A stretch of DNA of 64,000 nt, taken from contig NZ_JAIXPP010000087.1 of the NCBI RefSeq assembly GCF_027486195.1, positions 38,802 to 102,801 on the forward strand. Reading direction: 5' to 3'. The stretch comes from Novosphingobium sp. GTDB taxonomy: Bacteria > Pseudomonadota > Alphaproteobacteria > Sphingomonadales > Sphingomonadaceae. Under the pieces are notes generated by a model. The model had not been told where the DNA came from. It worked only from the letters and a program-made list of their open reading frames with translations, and did not search any database. The translations under genes were made by a program, and so were the position numbers. This document shows, one piece after another, positions 16,887-26,492 of this stretch (position 1 is the stretch's first letter; every line of letters starts with the position of its first letter).

Positions 16887-18530
16887 TCACCCCTCCGGCA
16901 GTTCCACGCCTTCCAGCGCTTCCGCGATCAACCGCCGCGTCCCCTCGATCCCGTAGAGGGCGATAAAGCTGCCCATGCGGGGGCCTTGGCTCGAACCCAG
17001 CAGCGTTTCGTAGAGCGCCTTGAACCAATCACGCAGCGCGCCGATGCCGTAGTGCGGGTCCTTGCCGATCTCGTAGACCATGGTCTGGAGGTCTTCGGCG
17101 GTGGCGCTGTCGTCGGTCGCGGCCAGTTCGGCATCGAGCGCAGCGAGGGCGGCGGCCTCATTGGGTTCGGGCTTGCGGCGCTTCAGCGTCGGGGCGACGA
17201 AATCGCGGTTATACGCCAAGGCTGACGTGACCAGCGTATCGAGCGCGGGGTGCGCGGCGGGATCGGCGTTTTCGACATAGTTGGCGAGGTAGGACCAGAC
17301 TTGCGCCCGCGTCGCCTGCGCGCCGAGCACGCCGACGAGGTTGAGCAGGAGGCCGTAGGTGACGGGCAGCGTATCGCCGTCTCCGCCGTGGTAGCCATTG
17401 GCGCGCAGCAAGTGCCAGACCGGGTTGCCGAGCTGCTGCTCTGTGGGCTGGCTGGGCAGCTTTTCGCGGAACTGCCAGTATTCATCGACCGCGCGCGGGA
17501 TGATCCCGGCGTGGAGCGACTTGGCGCTCTTGGGTTCGCGGAACAGGTAGAAGCCGAGGCTCTCCTCGCTGCCGTATTCGAGCCATTGCTCGATGGTGAG
17601 GCCGTTGCCCTTGGACTTGGAAATCTTCTCGCCGTTCTCATCGAGGAACAGCTCGTAGATCAGGCCTTCGGGACGCTTTCCGCCAAGGACCTGCGTGATG
17701 CGGGCCGACTGGGTGACGCTATCGGTCAGATCCTTGCCGCACATCTCGTAATCGACGCCCAGCGCGCACCAGCGCATGGCCCAATCGACCTTCCACTGCA
17801 GCTTGGACTTGCCGCCGAGGATCGACTGGACGACCATCTCGCCCTGATCTTCAAAGCGCACGAGGCCAGCCTCGGCATCGACGACTTCAACGGGCACCTG
17901 CAGCACTTCGCCGGTCTTGTCGCTGATCGGGAGGACGGGCGAATAGGTGCGGCGGCGCTCTTCGCGCAAGGTGGGGAGCATGATGCCCATGATCGCATCG
18001 AACTTGCGCAGGACGTTCTTCAGCGCCTCGTCAAACGCGCCGGAGTTGTAGCGATCGCTCGCCGAGACGAATTCGTACTCGAAGCCGAACCGATCGAGGA
18101 AATCGCACAGCATCCCGTTGTTGTGGTGCGCGAAGCTTTCGTGCGTGCCAAAGGGATCGGGGATGCGGGTGAGCGGATGACCGAGCTTCGCGGTAAGGAC
18201 GGCCTTGTTGGGCACGTTGTCCGGCACCTTGCGCAACCCGTCCATGTCGTCGGAGAAGGCGATCAGGCGCGTGGGGTGGCCGCCCGTCAGCGTCTCATAA
18301 GCGCGGCGCACGAGCGTGGTGCGCAGCACTTCCTGGAACGTGCCGATATGCGGCAGGCCCGAGGGGCCGTAGCCCGTCTCGAACAGCACGGGGACGAGAT
18401 CACCGCTCGCATCGCGCTTGCCGCCGGGGAAGCGTTTGACCAGCTTGCGTGCTTCCTCAAACGGCCAGGCCTTGGAGGTCTGGCTGGCGGTGAAGACATC
18501 AAGCGGGGCGGCGGTTTCAGCGTTTTCCAT
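16887..18530 (-). CDS. lysK: lysine--tRNA ligase, class I
   Basis: 547 residues from the ATG at 18528-18530, which has AAGGA upstream; the frame extends to 18611 but those 27 residues are not family-like. Class I signatures are present: GPSGLPHIGTF (HIGH motif), and KISKSKGNG (KMSKS). This archaeal-type lysyl-tRNA synthetase replaces the class II enzyme in many alphaproteobacteria. It charges tRNA-Lys in the cytoplasm. Oriented divergently from the nitroreductase gene. Confidence 0.95.
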   Translation of the reverse strand: MENAETAAPLDVFTASQTSKAWPFEEARKLVKRFPGGKRDASGDLVPVLFETGYGPSGLPHIGTFQEVLRTTLVRRAYETLTGGHPTRLIAFSDDMDGLRKVPDNVPNKAVLTAKLGHPLTRIPDPFGTHESFAHHNNGMLCDFLDRFGFEYEFVSASDRYNSGAFDEALKNVLRKFDAIMGIMLPTLREERRRTYSPVLPISDKTGEVLQVPVEVVDAEAGLVRFEDQGEMVVQSILGGKSKLQWKVDWAMRWCALGVDYEMCGKDLTDSVTQSARITQVLGGKRPEGLIYELFLDENGEKISKSKGNGLTIEQWLEYGSEESLGFYLFREPKSAKSLHAGIIPRAVDEYWQFREKLPSQPTEQQLGNPVWHLLRANGYHGGDGDTLPVTYGLLLNLVGVLGAQATRAQVWSYLANYVENADPAAHPALDTLVTSALAYNRDFVAPTLKRRKPEPNEAAALAALDAELAATDDSATAEDLQTMVYEIGKDPHYGIGALRDWFKALYETLLGSSQGPRMGSFIALYGIEGTRRLIAEALEGVELPEG

Positions 18531-18648
18531 AGCGGGGTTCCTTTTGCGGATGGCCCCCCAAAGCGCAAGCGAAAGCAGCGCAAGGAAAAGCTTGTGCGCA
18601 GGGCTGCGCAATCGCTACCGGACTGGAAAGAGAATGTGGGGAGACGGT

Positions 18649-19323
18649 ATGGAATACGACGAAGTCATGCTTGGGCGCCGCAGCATCAGGGGCTACAAGC
18701 CCGATCCGGTGCCGCAGAAGCTGATCGAGGAAATCCTGGCAATCGCGATGCGCGCGCCCACTTCGATGAACACGCAGCCCTGGAATTTCTACGTGATCAC
18801 CGGCGAGCCGCTGGCCCGCATCCGGCGGGGCAATACCGAGCGCATTCTTGCCGGGGAGCCGGATTCGCGCGAGTTCCGCAAGGGCGAGCCGTTTGCGGGC
18901 GTCCACCGCGAGCGGCAGATCGGCGTGGCGAAGCAGCTGTTTTCCGCAATGGGCATCGCGCGCGATGATGCCGCCATGCGGCAGGATTGGGTGCTGCGCG
19001 GCTTTCGCCAGTTCGATGCGCCGGTCTGCGTGATCGTGACCTATGACAAAGTGCTGCAGGGGAGCGACGATACGCCGTTCGATTGCGGCGGGGTGGTCAA
19101 CGCGCTGGTCAATGCCGCGTGGTCGCGCGGGCTCGGCACGGTGATCAACAGCCAGGGCATCATGCAATCGCCAGTGGTGCGCGAACATGCCGGGATCGCC
19201 GACGATCAGGTGATCATGAAAAGCATCGCGCTCGGCTGGCCGGACGAGAGCTTCCCCGCCAATGCCGTGGTCTCGGAGCGCAAGACCGTGGCGGAGGCGG
19301 CGACGTTCGTGGGGTTTGAATGA
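18649..19323 (+). CDS. nitroreductase family protein
   Basis: 224 residues. The N-terminal RRSIRGYKPDPVP, the APTSMNTQPWNFYVITG stretch and the late ALGWPD are typical of FMN-dependent nitroreductases. The ATG at 18649 is preceded by GGGGAG; an ATG at 18634 in frame has a weaker site. Family members reduce nitro groups, quinones or enones with NAD(P)H as cytoplasmic dimers; the substrate here is not predictable. A distant paralog of the same family lies at 51074-51736. Confidence 0.88.
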   Translation: MEYDEVMLGRRSIRGYKPDPVPQKLIEEILAIAMRAPTSMNTQPWNFYVITGEPLARIRRGNTERILAGEPDSREFRKGEPFAGVHRERQIGVAKQLFSAMGIARDDAAMRQDWVLRGFRQFDAPVCVIVTYDKVLQGSDDTPFDCGGVVNALVNAAWSRGLGTVINSQGIMQSPVVREHAGIADDQVIMKSIALGWPDESFPANAVVSERKTVAEAATFVGFE

Positions 19324-19357
19324 GGCTGTAACGACCTCCTAACCGGCGCGTGGCAAA

Positions 19358-19951
19358 ATGGGGCGCATGGAGACCCAGACCATGCCGCCGCCCGAGCTCG
19401 ATTCGATCCTGCGGCGCGAGCTTTTGCCCGGTGAACGCCTGCTGTGGAGCGGAAGGCCCGATCCCTCGCGCCTGCGCGCGGTCTTCGCGATCTGGTTCTT
19501 CGCGGTGCCGTGGACGGCCTTTGCGCTGTTCTGGGAGGCCATGGCCCTGCTGCCATGGATGGCCAGTTCACACACCCCGCTCGGCATCCAGTGGAGTTTC
19601 GGGATCATCTTCCCGCTGTTCGGCCTGCCCTTCATCGGCATCGGCCTTGGCATGTTGTGGATGCCCTTCAAGGCCCGGCGCAAGGCGGCGCAGACGATCT
19701 ACGGCCTCACCGATCGGCGAATGCTGCGCGTGACCGCCGGCACCAAGCGCGAAAGCGCCAGCGTGCTGATCGGCCAGATGGGCCCCATCGACGTAACGGC
19801 CGATGCCGATGGCTATGGAACCTTGCGCATACAGACCGGCACCCGCCTCGACAGCGATGGCGACAAGGTGACCGAACGCTTCGAGGTGCTCGGCGTGCCC
19901 GGCGTGAACCGGCTCGAAGGCCTGCTGCTGGAGCAGAAGTCAGCGCAGTAG
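19358..19951 (+). CDS. two-helix membrane protein with C-terminal PH-like domain
   Basis: 197 residues. A short soluble start (LRRELLPGERLLWSGRP) leads into two membrane helices (about 43-65 and 78-105), then a region beginning YGLTDRRMLRV, the typical entry to bacterial PH-like (YdbT/YokE-type) domains. The hallmark GE-LLWSG and LTDRR combination supports the assignment. Function unknown. ATG at 19358 or 19367 are both possible. Convergent with the flagellin gene, separated by a hairpin-forming repeat. Confidence 0.75.
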   Translation: MGRMETQTMPPPELDSILRRELLPGERLLWSGRPDPSRLRAVFAIWFFAVPWTAFALFWEAMALLPWMASSHTPLGIQWSFGIIFPLFGLPFIGIGLGMLWMPFKARRKAAQTIYGLTDRRMLRVTAGTKRESASVLIGQMGPIDVTADADGYGTLRIQTGTRLDSDGDKVTERFEVLGVPGVNRLEGLLLEQKSAQ

Positions 19952-19967
19952 GCCCCCCTCTCCCCAC

Positions 19968-20012
19968 CCTCTCCCCAGTCCTTCGACAAGCGCAGGATCA
20001 GGGGGGAGAGGG
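19968..20012. repeat. REP-like hairpin between convergent genes
   Basis: CCCTCTCCCC at 19968-19977 pairs with GGGGAGAGGG at 20003-20012; the loop contains the sequence CTTCGACAAGCGCAGGATCA that also appears, with variations, near 30.6 and 59.7 kb. It lies between the ends of the PH-like gene and the flagellin gene and may act as a transcription terminator for both. Confidence 0.6.
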
Positions 20013-20019
20013 CAGCAGC

Positions 20020-20901
20020 TTACTTCAGCAGCGAGAGGACGTTCTGCTGGGCCTGATTGGCCTGCGCAATCATCGCGGTCGAGGCCTGGCTGAGGATCTG
20101 GGCCTTGGCCATGGCGGTCGTCTCGGCCGAATAATCGGTATCGAGAATCCGGCTGCGCGCGTCCGAGAGGTTCGTCACGTTGTCGGTGAGGTTGTTGATC
20201 ACCGATTCGAGGCGGTTCTGGCCCGAACCGAACTCCGCGCGCGCGACGTTGATCGCGGTGAGCGAGGCATCGACGTTGTCCATCGTCGTGCCGGCCGCCG
20301 TGGCGGTGCTGACGTCGATGGCCTGCGGGCTCGTGGCGGAATCGTAGGTGGTGTTGGTGCCGCCAAACAGCTTGGTGCCGTCGATCGCCTTGCTGCGCAG
20401 GTCCACCGTGTCGGAAGTGTTGCTGCCCGTCTGGATCGAGAACGTGGCATCGTCCGAGCCATCCGCCGCAGGAGTCGCGCCGACTACGGTGAACAGTCTG
20501 GTGCCGTTGAACGTGGTTTTTTCCAGCACTTCGCTGACCTGCGAAGTGAGGTTGGCGACTTCCGACTGCATCGAGGTGCGGTCGGTGTCCGTATAGGTCG
20601 CCGACTTGGCCTGAATGGCAAGCTCGCGGATGCGCTGCAGCATCGCGGTCACTTCGTTGAGCGCGCCGTCGGCGGTCTGCGCGAAGCTGATGCCGTCGTT
20701 GGCGTTGCGGATCCCCTGACTCATGCCCTTGATCTGCGAGGTCATGGTGGTGGTGATCGCAAGGCCGGCGGCGTCGTCCTTGGCGCCATTGATGCGCTTG
20801 CCGGTCGAGAGACGCTCCATCGCGACGCCCGCCATCTTCGAGGCAGAATTCGAAGCGTTCGACGCGCGGATCGCACTGATATTGGTATTGATGACTGCCA
20901 T
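20020..20901 (-). CDS. flagellin
   Basis: 293 residues from the ATG at 20899-20901 ([15 protein letters not shown]); an ATG three codons upstream is also possible. The conserved flagellin N-terminal region ([28 protein letters not shown]) and C-terminal region ([17 protein letters not shown], ending [14 protein letters not shown]) flank a short variable centre, so this is a small flagellin. It is exported by the flagellar type III machinery and polymerises into the filament. No other flagellar gene is in the window. Confidence 0.96.
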   Translation of the reverse strand: MAVINTNISAIRASNASNSASKMAGVAMERLSTGKRINGAKDDAAGLAITTTMTSQIKGMSQGIRNANDGISFAQTADGALNEVTAMLQRIRELAIQAKSATYTDTDRTSMQSEVANLTSQVSEVLEKTTFNGTRLFTVVGATPAADGSDDATFSIQTGSNTSDTVDLRSKAIDGTKLFGGTNTTYDSATSPQAIDVSTATAAGTTMDNVDASLTAINVARAEFGSGQNRLESVINNLTDNVTNLSDARSRILDTDYSAETTAMAKAQILSQASTAMIAQANQAQQNVLSLLK

Positions 20902-21082
20902 GATTCCCATTCTCCACTATGGGCCGGAGCGTGGGGCTCCGTTCATGTCCCGATAGGCCAGAACGGCCGAACCTTGCCGGGTTTAAGGCAAGCGCCCTGC
21001 AAGCTGGTGTGAAGTCCATGGGGGAAAGCACGTAAGCCCCCGGCTTGCCCCGCTCCGGGCTTTCCTCTCTAGTGCGCGGGCG

Positions 21083-23881
21083 ATGGCTGCCACTTCCCTC
21101 CCCGCGATCCCCGTCCCGGCGATCCACGCCAGCCACAGTGGCTGCTGGCTGCGCGACTTTGCCGGCACCCGGCCGGTGGGCAAGGGCGAGGCGATCATGG
21201 CGGCGGCCGATACGCCGCTGCTGCTGCTGAATGCGCCGCTGGTGGCGAGCCGGCTGGGCTATCCGGACCTCTCCGGGCTCGATCTGCTGGAACTGTTCGC
21301 GTTCATCCACCCGGCGCGGTTCATGGTGCCGACGCCCAAGGGTCTGGCGCAGGCGCTGGGGCTGGCAGAGCCTGCGAGCGACGACGGCGTGCCCGCGTTG
21401 CTGCAGGCGGCGGCGGATGCGCTGCTCGCTGTCTGCGAGGATCCCGCTTGGCCCGAGCGCGAGGGTGCGTGGAGCGCGCTGCAATCGCTGGTGCGGCTGC
21501 GCTGGCCCTGGGCGGGGCTGCTGAGCCCCCGCATTGCGCAGCCGCAGCGCGCCGAACGCTGGCTCTTCTCGCGCCTGCCGGAATGGGAGGAGGCGCCAGA
21601 GCGGCCACAGCCGGCGCAGATCACGCTCGATGAGGATGCGATCACAGCCCGCCTCGCCGAACTGACCGGCAGCGGGGCGGAAGCGCGCCCGGCGCAGCAG
21701 GCCTATGCGCGGGCGGCGGGCGCGATGTTTGCGCCGCGCGGGCACCAGCGCCAGCCGCACATGGTGCTGGCGCAAGCGGGAACGGGCACCGGCAAGACCT
21801 TCGGCTATCTCGCACCGGCATCGCTTTGGGCCGAGCGTTCGGGCGGGACGGTCTGGGTTTCGACCTACACCAAGGCGCTGCAGCGGCAATTGCGGCGCGA
21901 AAGCAGGGCGGCCTTCCCGCCCGAGCGCGCGGTGCAGGCCGGACGCTCCGGCCCGCCAGTGGTGGTGCGCAAGGGGCGCGAGAATTACCTCTGCCTGCTG
22001 AATCTTGAAGACGCGCTGCAAGGCGGCTTTACCGGGCGGCCAGCGATCATGGCGCAATTGGTCGCACGGTGGGCGGCCTATAGCCAGGATGGCGACATGA
22101 TCGGCGGCGATCTGCCGGGCTGGCTTGGCACGCTGTTCCGCAAGCGGGGGATCACGGCGCTGACCGACCAGCGCGGCGAATGTGTCTATGCCGGGTGCCC
22201 GCATTTCCGCAAATGCTTCATCGAGCGCGCGGCGCGCGCCTCGGCTGGGGCGGAACTGGTGATCGCCAACCACGCACTGGTGATGATCAACGCCGCCCGC
22301 GCGCGCGAGCAGGCGCAGCGGCCGACGCGGATCGTGTTCGACGAAGGGCATCATGTGTTCGAGGCGGCGGACAGCACCTTTGCCGCCGCGCTGACCGGGG
22401 CCGAAACGGTGGAACTGCGGCGCTGGGTGATCGGCCCCGAAGGCAGCCAGCGCGGGCGGCGCCGGGGCCTTGCCGCGCGGCTCGCCGATGTTGCGAGCTA
22501 TGACGACGAAGGTGCCCGCGCGATCGCCGATGCGCGCGAGGCGGCCAGCGCATTGCCGGGCGATGGCTGGCTGGCGCGAGTTGTCGAAGGCGGACCGTTC
22601 GGCCCGATCGAGGACCTGCTCGCCGAAACGCGCGAACTGGTGCTCGCGCGCGACGAAAGCGGCGGGCAGGAAGCGGGATACGGGCTGGAGACCGAAGCGG
22701 CGCAGCTTGGCGGCAGTTTCATCGAAGTGGCGGGCCGCGCGCAGGAAGCGCTTGAGGCGCTGCGCCAGCCGCTGATGCGCCTGGCGCTGCGGCTGGAAGC
22801 CTTGATGGAGGACGGGCCGGACTGGCTCGATGGCCCGGCGCGGGCGCGGATCGAAGGCGCGCGCGGCGCAATTGGCTGGCGCACCGATCTGCTCGCCGGA
22901 TGGGTCAGCCTGCTCGCGCGGCTTGGCGGACCGGGCGATCCCGAATTTGTCGACTGGCTCGCGCTGGAGCGATCCGAAGGGCGCGAATGGGATATCGGGC
23001 TGCATCGGCGCTACCTCGATCCGATGAAGCCCTTTGCCGAGGCGGTGCTGGCTGGCGCGCACGGGGTGATGATGACGTCCGCCACGCTGACCGACGGCGC
23101 GGAGACCCAGAGCGGCGATTGGAGCAGCGCCGTTGCGCGCAGCGGCGCGCCGCATCTCGATGTGCGGCCGCAAGTCTTCGCCGCGGCAAGCCCGTTCGAC
23201 TATGCGCGCAATGCCGAAGTGCTGATCGTGACCGATGTGCCCAAGGGCGATATTCCGGCGCTGGCGAATGCCTATGGGCGGCTGATCGAGGCTTCGGGCG
23301 GCGGCGCGCTCGGCCTCTTCACCGCGATCCGGCGGCTGCGCGCGGTCTATGGCCGGATTGCCGACCGGCTGGCGCGCGGGGGGCTGCCGCTGTTTGCCCA
23401 GCATGTCGATCCGATCGATACGGGTACCTTGGTGGACATCTTCCGCGATGATCCGCGCGCCTCGCTGCTCGGCACCGATGCCTTGCGCGACGGGGTGGAC
23501 GTGCCGGGCCATTCGCTGCGGCTTGTGGTGATGGAACAGGTGCCCTGGCCCAAGCCCTCGATCCTCCACCGCGCGCGGCGACTGGCCCATGCGGAGAAAT
23601 TCGGCGGCGATCAGCGTGGTGGGGGGCAGGCGCATGATGACAGGATCATCCGTGCGCGGTTGGCGCAGGCCTTCGGCCGGCTGATCCGCACCGGAACGGA
23701 CCGGGGGCATTTCGTGGTGCTCTCCTCCGCCTTTCCCTCGCGCCTCCTCTCCGCCTTTCCAGCAGGCACGCCGGTCCGCCGCGTGACGCTCGATGCGGCT
23801 TTACAAAGCGTGGCGGGCCGTGTTTCAGAGAGCGTCGCAGCACCTGCGCCGACCAGCCCGATTGACGAGACCCGCCTTTGA
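21083..23881 (+). CDS. ATP-dependent helicase, DinG/XPD type with Fe-S cluster
   Basis: 932 residues. Walker A AQAGTGTGKTF ends near residue 240, the Walker B box is D420-E-G-H, and four cysteines at about 304, 367, 372 and 378 (NYLCLLN, GECVYAGCPHFRKC) form the 4Fe-4S site of the XPD/DinG superfamily 2 helicases. Late motifs include SATLTDG and AFGRLIRT. These enzymes unwind DNA 5'-3' and act on R-loops, G-quadruplexes or damaged replication intermediates. The about 220-residue N-terminal extension before Walker A is not a domain I recognise. Stop overlaps the next gene (TTGA). Confidence 0.92.
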   Translation: MAATSLPAIPVPAIHASHSGCWLRDFAGTRPVGKGEAIMAAADTPLLLLNAPLVASRLGYPDLSGLDLLELFAFIHPARFMVPTPKGLAQALGLAEPASDDGVPALLQAAADALLAVCEDPAWPEREGAWSALQSLVRLRWPWAGLLSPRIAQPQRAERWLFSRLPEWEEAPERPQPAQITLDEDAITARLAELTGSGAEARPAQQAYARAAGAMFAPRGHQRQPHMVLAQAGTGTGKTFGYLAPASLWAERSGGTVWVSTYTKALQRQLRRESRAAFPPERAVQAGRSGPPVVVRKGRENYLCLLNLEDALQGGFTGRPAIMAQLVARWAAYSQDGDMIGGDLPGWLGTLFRKRGITALTDQRGECVYAGCPHFRKCFIERAARASAGAELVIANHALVMINAARAREQAQRPTRIVFDEGHHVFEAADSTFAAALTGAETVELRRWVIGPEGSQRGRRRGLAARLADVASYDDEGARAIADAREAASALPGDGWLARVVEGGPFGPIEDLLAETRELVLARDESGGQEAGYGLETEAAQLGGSFIEVAGRAQEALEALRQPLMRLALRLEALMEDGPDWLDGPARARIEGARGAIGWRTDLLAGWVSLLARLGGPGDPEFVDWLALERSEGREWDIGLHRRYLDPMKPFAEAVLAGAHGVMMTSATLTDGAETQSGDWSSAVARSGAPHLDVRPQVFAAASPFDYARNAEVLIVTDVPKGDIPALANAYGRLIEASGGGALGLFTAIRRLRAVYGRIADRLARGGLPLFAQHVDPIDTGTLVDIFRDDPRASLLGTDALRDGVDVPGHSLRLVVMEQVPWPKPSILHRARRLAHAEKFGGDQRGGGQAHDDRIIRARLAQAFGRLIRTGTDRGHFVVLSSAFPSRLLSAFPAGTPVRRVTLDAALQSVAGRVSESVAAPAPTSPIDETRL

Positions 23882-24423
23882 AAACCCTGGCTCTTCTGCG
23901 CCACGCGAAGTCCGACTGGTCCGATGCGCGGGCGCGAGATTTCGACCGGCCCCTGAATGCGCGCGGGGTGCGCGGGGCGCAGGCGATGGGGCACTATATC
24001 AAGAGCACCTGCCTGACATTCGAGCGGATCCTCGCCTCGCCCGCCGTGCGCGTGGCAGAAACCATCGAGGAAGCAGGCAAGGCCTGGGGGCACACCTTCC
24101 CGGTCGAATGGGATCGCCGCATCTATCTGGCGAGTTCGGCCACGCTGATCGACCTGCTGCGCGAGCTATCGGGCGAGCCTGACAGCGTGCTGATGATCGG
24201 CCACAATCCCGGCCTCGAAGACCTGATCTTCGACCTCGTGCCCGACGATGGCACCAGCCCGCTGCGCGAGGAAGTGGAAGTGAAGTTCCCCACCGCAACC
24301 TTTGCGGTGATGGAGCTGAACATCGAGCGCTGGGCCGATCTGGAGGAACACTGCGGGCGGCTGATTTCGATGAAGCGGCCGCGCGATCTTGATCCGGACC
24401 TGGGGCCGACGCTCAACGATTGA
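23878..24423 (+). CDS. SixA-like histidine phosphatase
   Basis: 181 residues starting with TTG that overlaps the helicase stop (TTGA at 23878-23881), so expression is likely coupled. LLRHAKSDW (catalytic H9) and MIGHNPGLEDL are the two histidine-phosphatase-superfamily motifs in the SixA arrangement. SixA dephosphorylates phosphohistidine in phosphorelay or phosphotransferase proteins in E. coli; whether that holds here is inference. No obvious partner phosphorelay protein is adjacent. Confidence 0.9.
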   Translation: MKTLALLRHAKSDWSDARARDFDRPLNARGVRGAQAMGHYIKSTCLTFERILASPAVRVAETIEEAGKAWGHTFPVEWDRRIYLASSATLIDLLRELSGEPDSVLMIGHNPGLEDLIFDLVPDDGTSPLREEVEVKFPTATFAVMELNIERWADLEEHCGRLISMKRPRDLDPDLGPTLND

Positions 24424-24439
24424 GGTGGTGCTGGAATCT

Positions 24440-24609
24440 GTTTCTCGCAGAGACGCCAAGCGAAAGAAGAGCGCAGAGAGCTGATCGGGGCGGCGAAGCT
24501 GCTCCAAATCGACTGTACGGCGGCAGGTGCAAGCATCGAAAAAACAGGAGCCTTTGGCTTAGCGCATCATCTTTGTGCGCTCTGTTTCCTCGGCGTCTCT
24601 GCGAGAAAC
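24440..24609. mobile_element. gene-less short copy of the inverted-repeat element
   Basis: Left end GTTTCTCGCAGAGACGCC (24440) and right end GGCGTCTCTGCGAGAAAC (to 24609) are an 18-bp perfect inverted repeat, and similarity extends inward (AAGCGAAAGAAGAGCGCAG versus GAGGAAACAGAGCGCA). The ends are the same as those of the GxxExxY-bearing element at 11380-11857, and the inner left sequence (GCAGAGAGCT) also matches. The 170-bp unit encodes no protein and fills the gap between convergent genes, so it looks like a non-autonomous (MITE-like) derivative. Confidence 0.65.
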
Positions 24610-24629
24610 GCTCAACTTTCTTTGAGCCC

Positions 24630-25082
24630 TCAATCCTCTAGCGCCGCGGCCAGCCCGCCCCGGATCGTTTCGAGGTGGCGGCGCAGGACGCGAAGGGCGG
24701 AGATGATTTCGTCTTCAGCCGGCATGGTGCCAGCGCTCGTCGCAGGCTCGGAAACCGGCGCGGGCGCAACTGCAGACTTGGCGCCGCCCTTCCCCGAAAG
24801 CGCCTGCAGCGCGCCGCGGATGGTGTAGCCTTCGCGGTGGAGGAGCTGATCGATTCGCGCGACGAGCGCGACGTCTTCAGGGCGATAGTAGCGGCGGCCG
24901 CCCGCGCGGGTCAGCGGGCGGAGCATAGGGAACTGTTCTTCCCAATAGCGCAGGACATGCTGCTTGAGGCCGAGCGCCTTCGCTACCTCGCCAATCGTGC
25001 GCAGGGCATCGGGCGCCTTGCCGTCCTGGAACGCAGGAGCGGTGTTTGGCGCGGAACCCGGGGAATCAACTGCTGGCAGCAA
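24630..25082 (-). CDS. MerR-family regulator downstream of ihfA
   Basis: 150 residues. HTH region ([47 protein letters not shown]) is MerR-like, followed by a low-complexity linker and a C-terminal helix. The only usable start upstream of the domain is a TTG at 25080-25082, overlapping the ihfA end by 17 bases. A MerR-type gene behind ihfA is a conserved arrangement in alphaproteobacteria. No cysteines for metal binding are seen, so the signal is unknown. Confidence 0.85.
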   Translation of the reverse strand: MLPAVDSPGSAPNTAPAFQDGKAPDALRTIGEVAKALGLKQHVLRYWEEQFPMLRPLTRAGGRRYYRPEDVALVARIDQLLHREGYTIRGALQALSGKGGAKSAVAPAPVSEPATSAGTMPAEDEIISALRVLRRHLETIRGGLAAALED

Positions 25083-25365
25083 TCCGGTCCTTCAGCATCT
25101 GACTTGCGCGGAACGTCATGACGCGGCGCGGGGTGATGGGCACTTCGACGCCGGTCTTGGGATTGCGACCGACGCGTTCGGCCTTGTCCCGTAACAGAAA
25201 TGTTCCAAAACCGGAAATCTTTACATTCTCGCCCTCGGCCAGCGCCTCGCACATATGGTCGAGAATGGACTCGACCATGCCGAGCGAATCCGCCCGAGAC
25301 AGGCCGACACGGCGATTAATGCTCTCTGCAAGATCAGCGCGAGTAAGAGTCCCCACCGAACGCAT
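25066..25365 (-). CDS. ihfA: integration host factor subunit alpha
   Basis: 99 residues from the ATG at 25363-25365, preceded by GGGG-A-rich ribosome-binding sequence; the longer frame to 25407 would exceed the usual IHF length. [20 protein letters not shown] and the beta-arm region [21 protein letters not shown] with the proline-tipped arm are diagnostic. With IhfB it bends DNA sharply. Overlaps merR. The upstream region holds an inverted repeat at about 25402-25417. Confidence 0.95.
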   Translation of the reverse strand: MRSVGTLTRADLAESINRRVGLSRADSLGMVESILDHMCEALAEGENVKISGFGTFLLRDKAERVGRNPKTGVEVPITPRRVMTFRASQMLKDRIAASS

Positions 25366-25401
25366 CCCCGATTCCCCCGATAAAAAAGCGACAAGCTGAC
25401 T

Positions 25402-25417
25402 TGACACAATACAGTGT
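25402..25417 (-). promoter_or_regulatory. inverted repeat upstream of ihfA
   Basis: In the direction of ihfA the sequence reads GACACTGTATTGTGTC: a 5-bp perfect inverted repeat GACAC/GTGTC with a six-base spacer, about 37-52 bases before the ihfA start. The position fits an operator or a promoter element. The binding protein is unknown. Confidence 0.4.
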
Positions 25418-25514
25418 CCGCCGCGCTTTACAATCCGCTTTCCACACTATTTTATCGGCCAATGCATTGGTCCGCAACGAAAACTGTAGGGCCACAGCTT
25501 CCACTTTGGCTGAA

Positions 25515-26492
25515 TCAGACGCGGACGAGGCTCGCTCCCCACGTAAATCCGCCGCCCATCGCCTCGAACATGACGAGATCGCCGGGCTTGATCCGGCCGT
25601 CACGCACGGCAGTATCGAAGGCCAGCGGCACCGAGGCGGCGCTGGTATTGGCGTGGCGATCGACCGTGATGATCACCTTTTCCTCGGGCAGACCGAGCTT
25701 GCGCGCGGTGGCATCGAGAATGCGGGCATTGGCCTGATGCGGCACGACCCAATCGATATCATCCGCCTTGTAACCGCTTGCCACGAGCACTTCCTCGAGC
25801 ACCGCGGCGAGGTTCACCACGGCATGGCGGAACACTTCGCGGCCCTTCATGCGCAGCTTGCCGATCGAGCCAGTGGTGGAAGGCCCGCCATCCATGTGCA
25901 GCAGATCGCCATGGGCGCCGTCGGCATGAAGGCGGGTGGCGAGAATGCCGGGTGCCATGGGGTCGCTTTCATCCACGTCCACAGCTTCGAGCACGACCGC
26001 GCCTGCGCCATCGCCGAAGAGCACGCAGGTCGTGCGATCGTCCCAATCGAGCAGGCGGCTCATGGTTTCGGCGCCGATCACCAGCGCGCGCTTGGCCGCG
26101 CCGGTGCGCAGCAGCGCATCGGCCGTGGCGAAGGCGTAGAGGAAACCGGAGCAGACGGCCGCCACATCGAACGCAATGCCGCCGCGGCAGCCGAGCGCGT
26201 TCTGCACGATGGTCGCGGTGGCCGGGAAGGTCTGATCCGGGCTGCAGGTGCCAAGCACGATGAGATCGATCGAGGCGGCATCGATGCCGGCAGCTTCGAT
26301 CGCCTTGCGGCAGGCCTCAGTAGCGAGGGTGGCGGTAGTCTCGCCCTCCCCCGCGATGTGGCGGTTGCGGATGCCGGTACGCTCGACGATCCACTCGTCG
26401 GTCGTATCGACCATCGTCGCCATTTCGGCGTTGGAGACGGCGCGGGCCGGAAGCGCCGAGCCGCTGCCGCGAATGACCGAACGCAGTGTCAT
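25515..26492 (-). CDS. fabH: 3-oxoacyl-[acyl-carrier-protein] synthase III
   Basis: 325 residues with the catalytic triad C114 ([10 protein letters not shown]), H252 ([10 protein letters not shown]) and N282 ([10 protein letters not shown]). It starts fatty-acid synthesis by condensing acetyl-CoA with malonyl-ACP. Its ATG overlaps the plsX stop by four bases, the usual plsX-fabH coupling. ihfA follows after 149 bases. Confidence 0.97.
   Translation of the reverse strand: MTLRSVIRGSGSALPARAVSNAEMATMVDTTDEWIVERTGIRNRHIAGEGETTATLATEACRKAIEAAGIDAASIDLIVLGTCSPDQTFPATATIVQNALGCRGGIAFDVAAVCSGFLYAFATADALLRTGAAKRALVIGAETMSRLLDWDDRTTCVLFGDGAGAVVLEAVDVDESDPMAPGILATRLHADGAHGDLLHMDGGPSTTGSIGKLRMKGREVFRHAVVNLAAVLEEVLVASGYKADDIDWVVPHQANARILDATARKLGLPEEKVIITVDRHANTSAASVPLAFDTAVRDGRIKPGDLVMFEAMGGGFTWGASLVRV

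Noticed and set aside
19940..23710. 1256-residue minus-strand open frame
   Set aside because: It is antisense to the helicase gene and out of frame with flagellin; no domain is recognisable.
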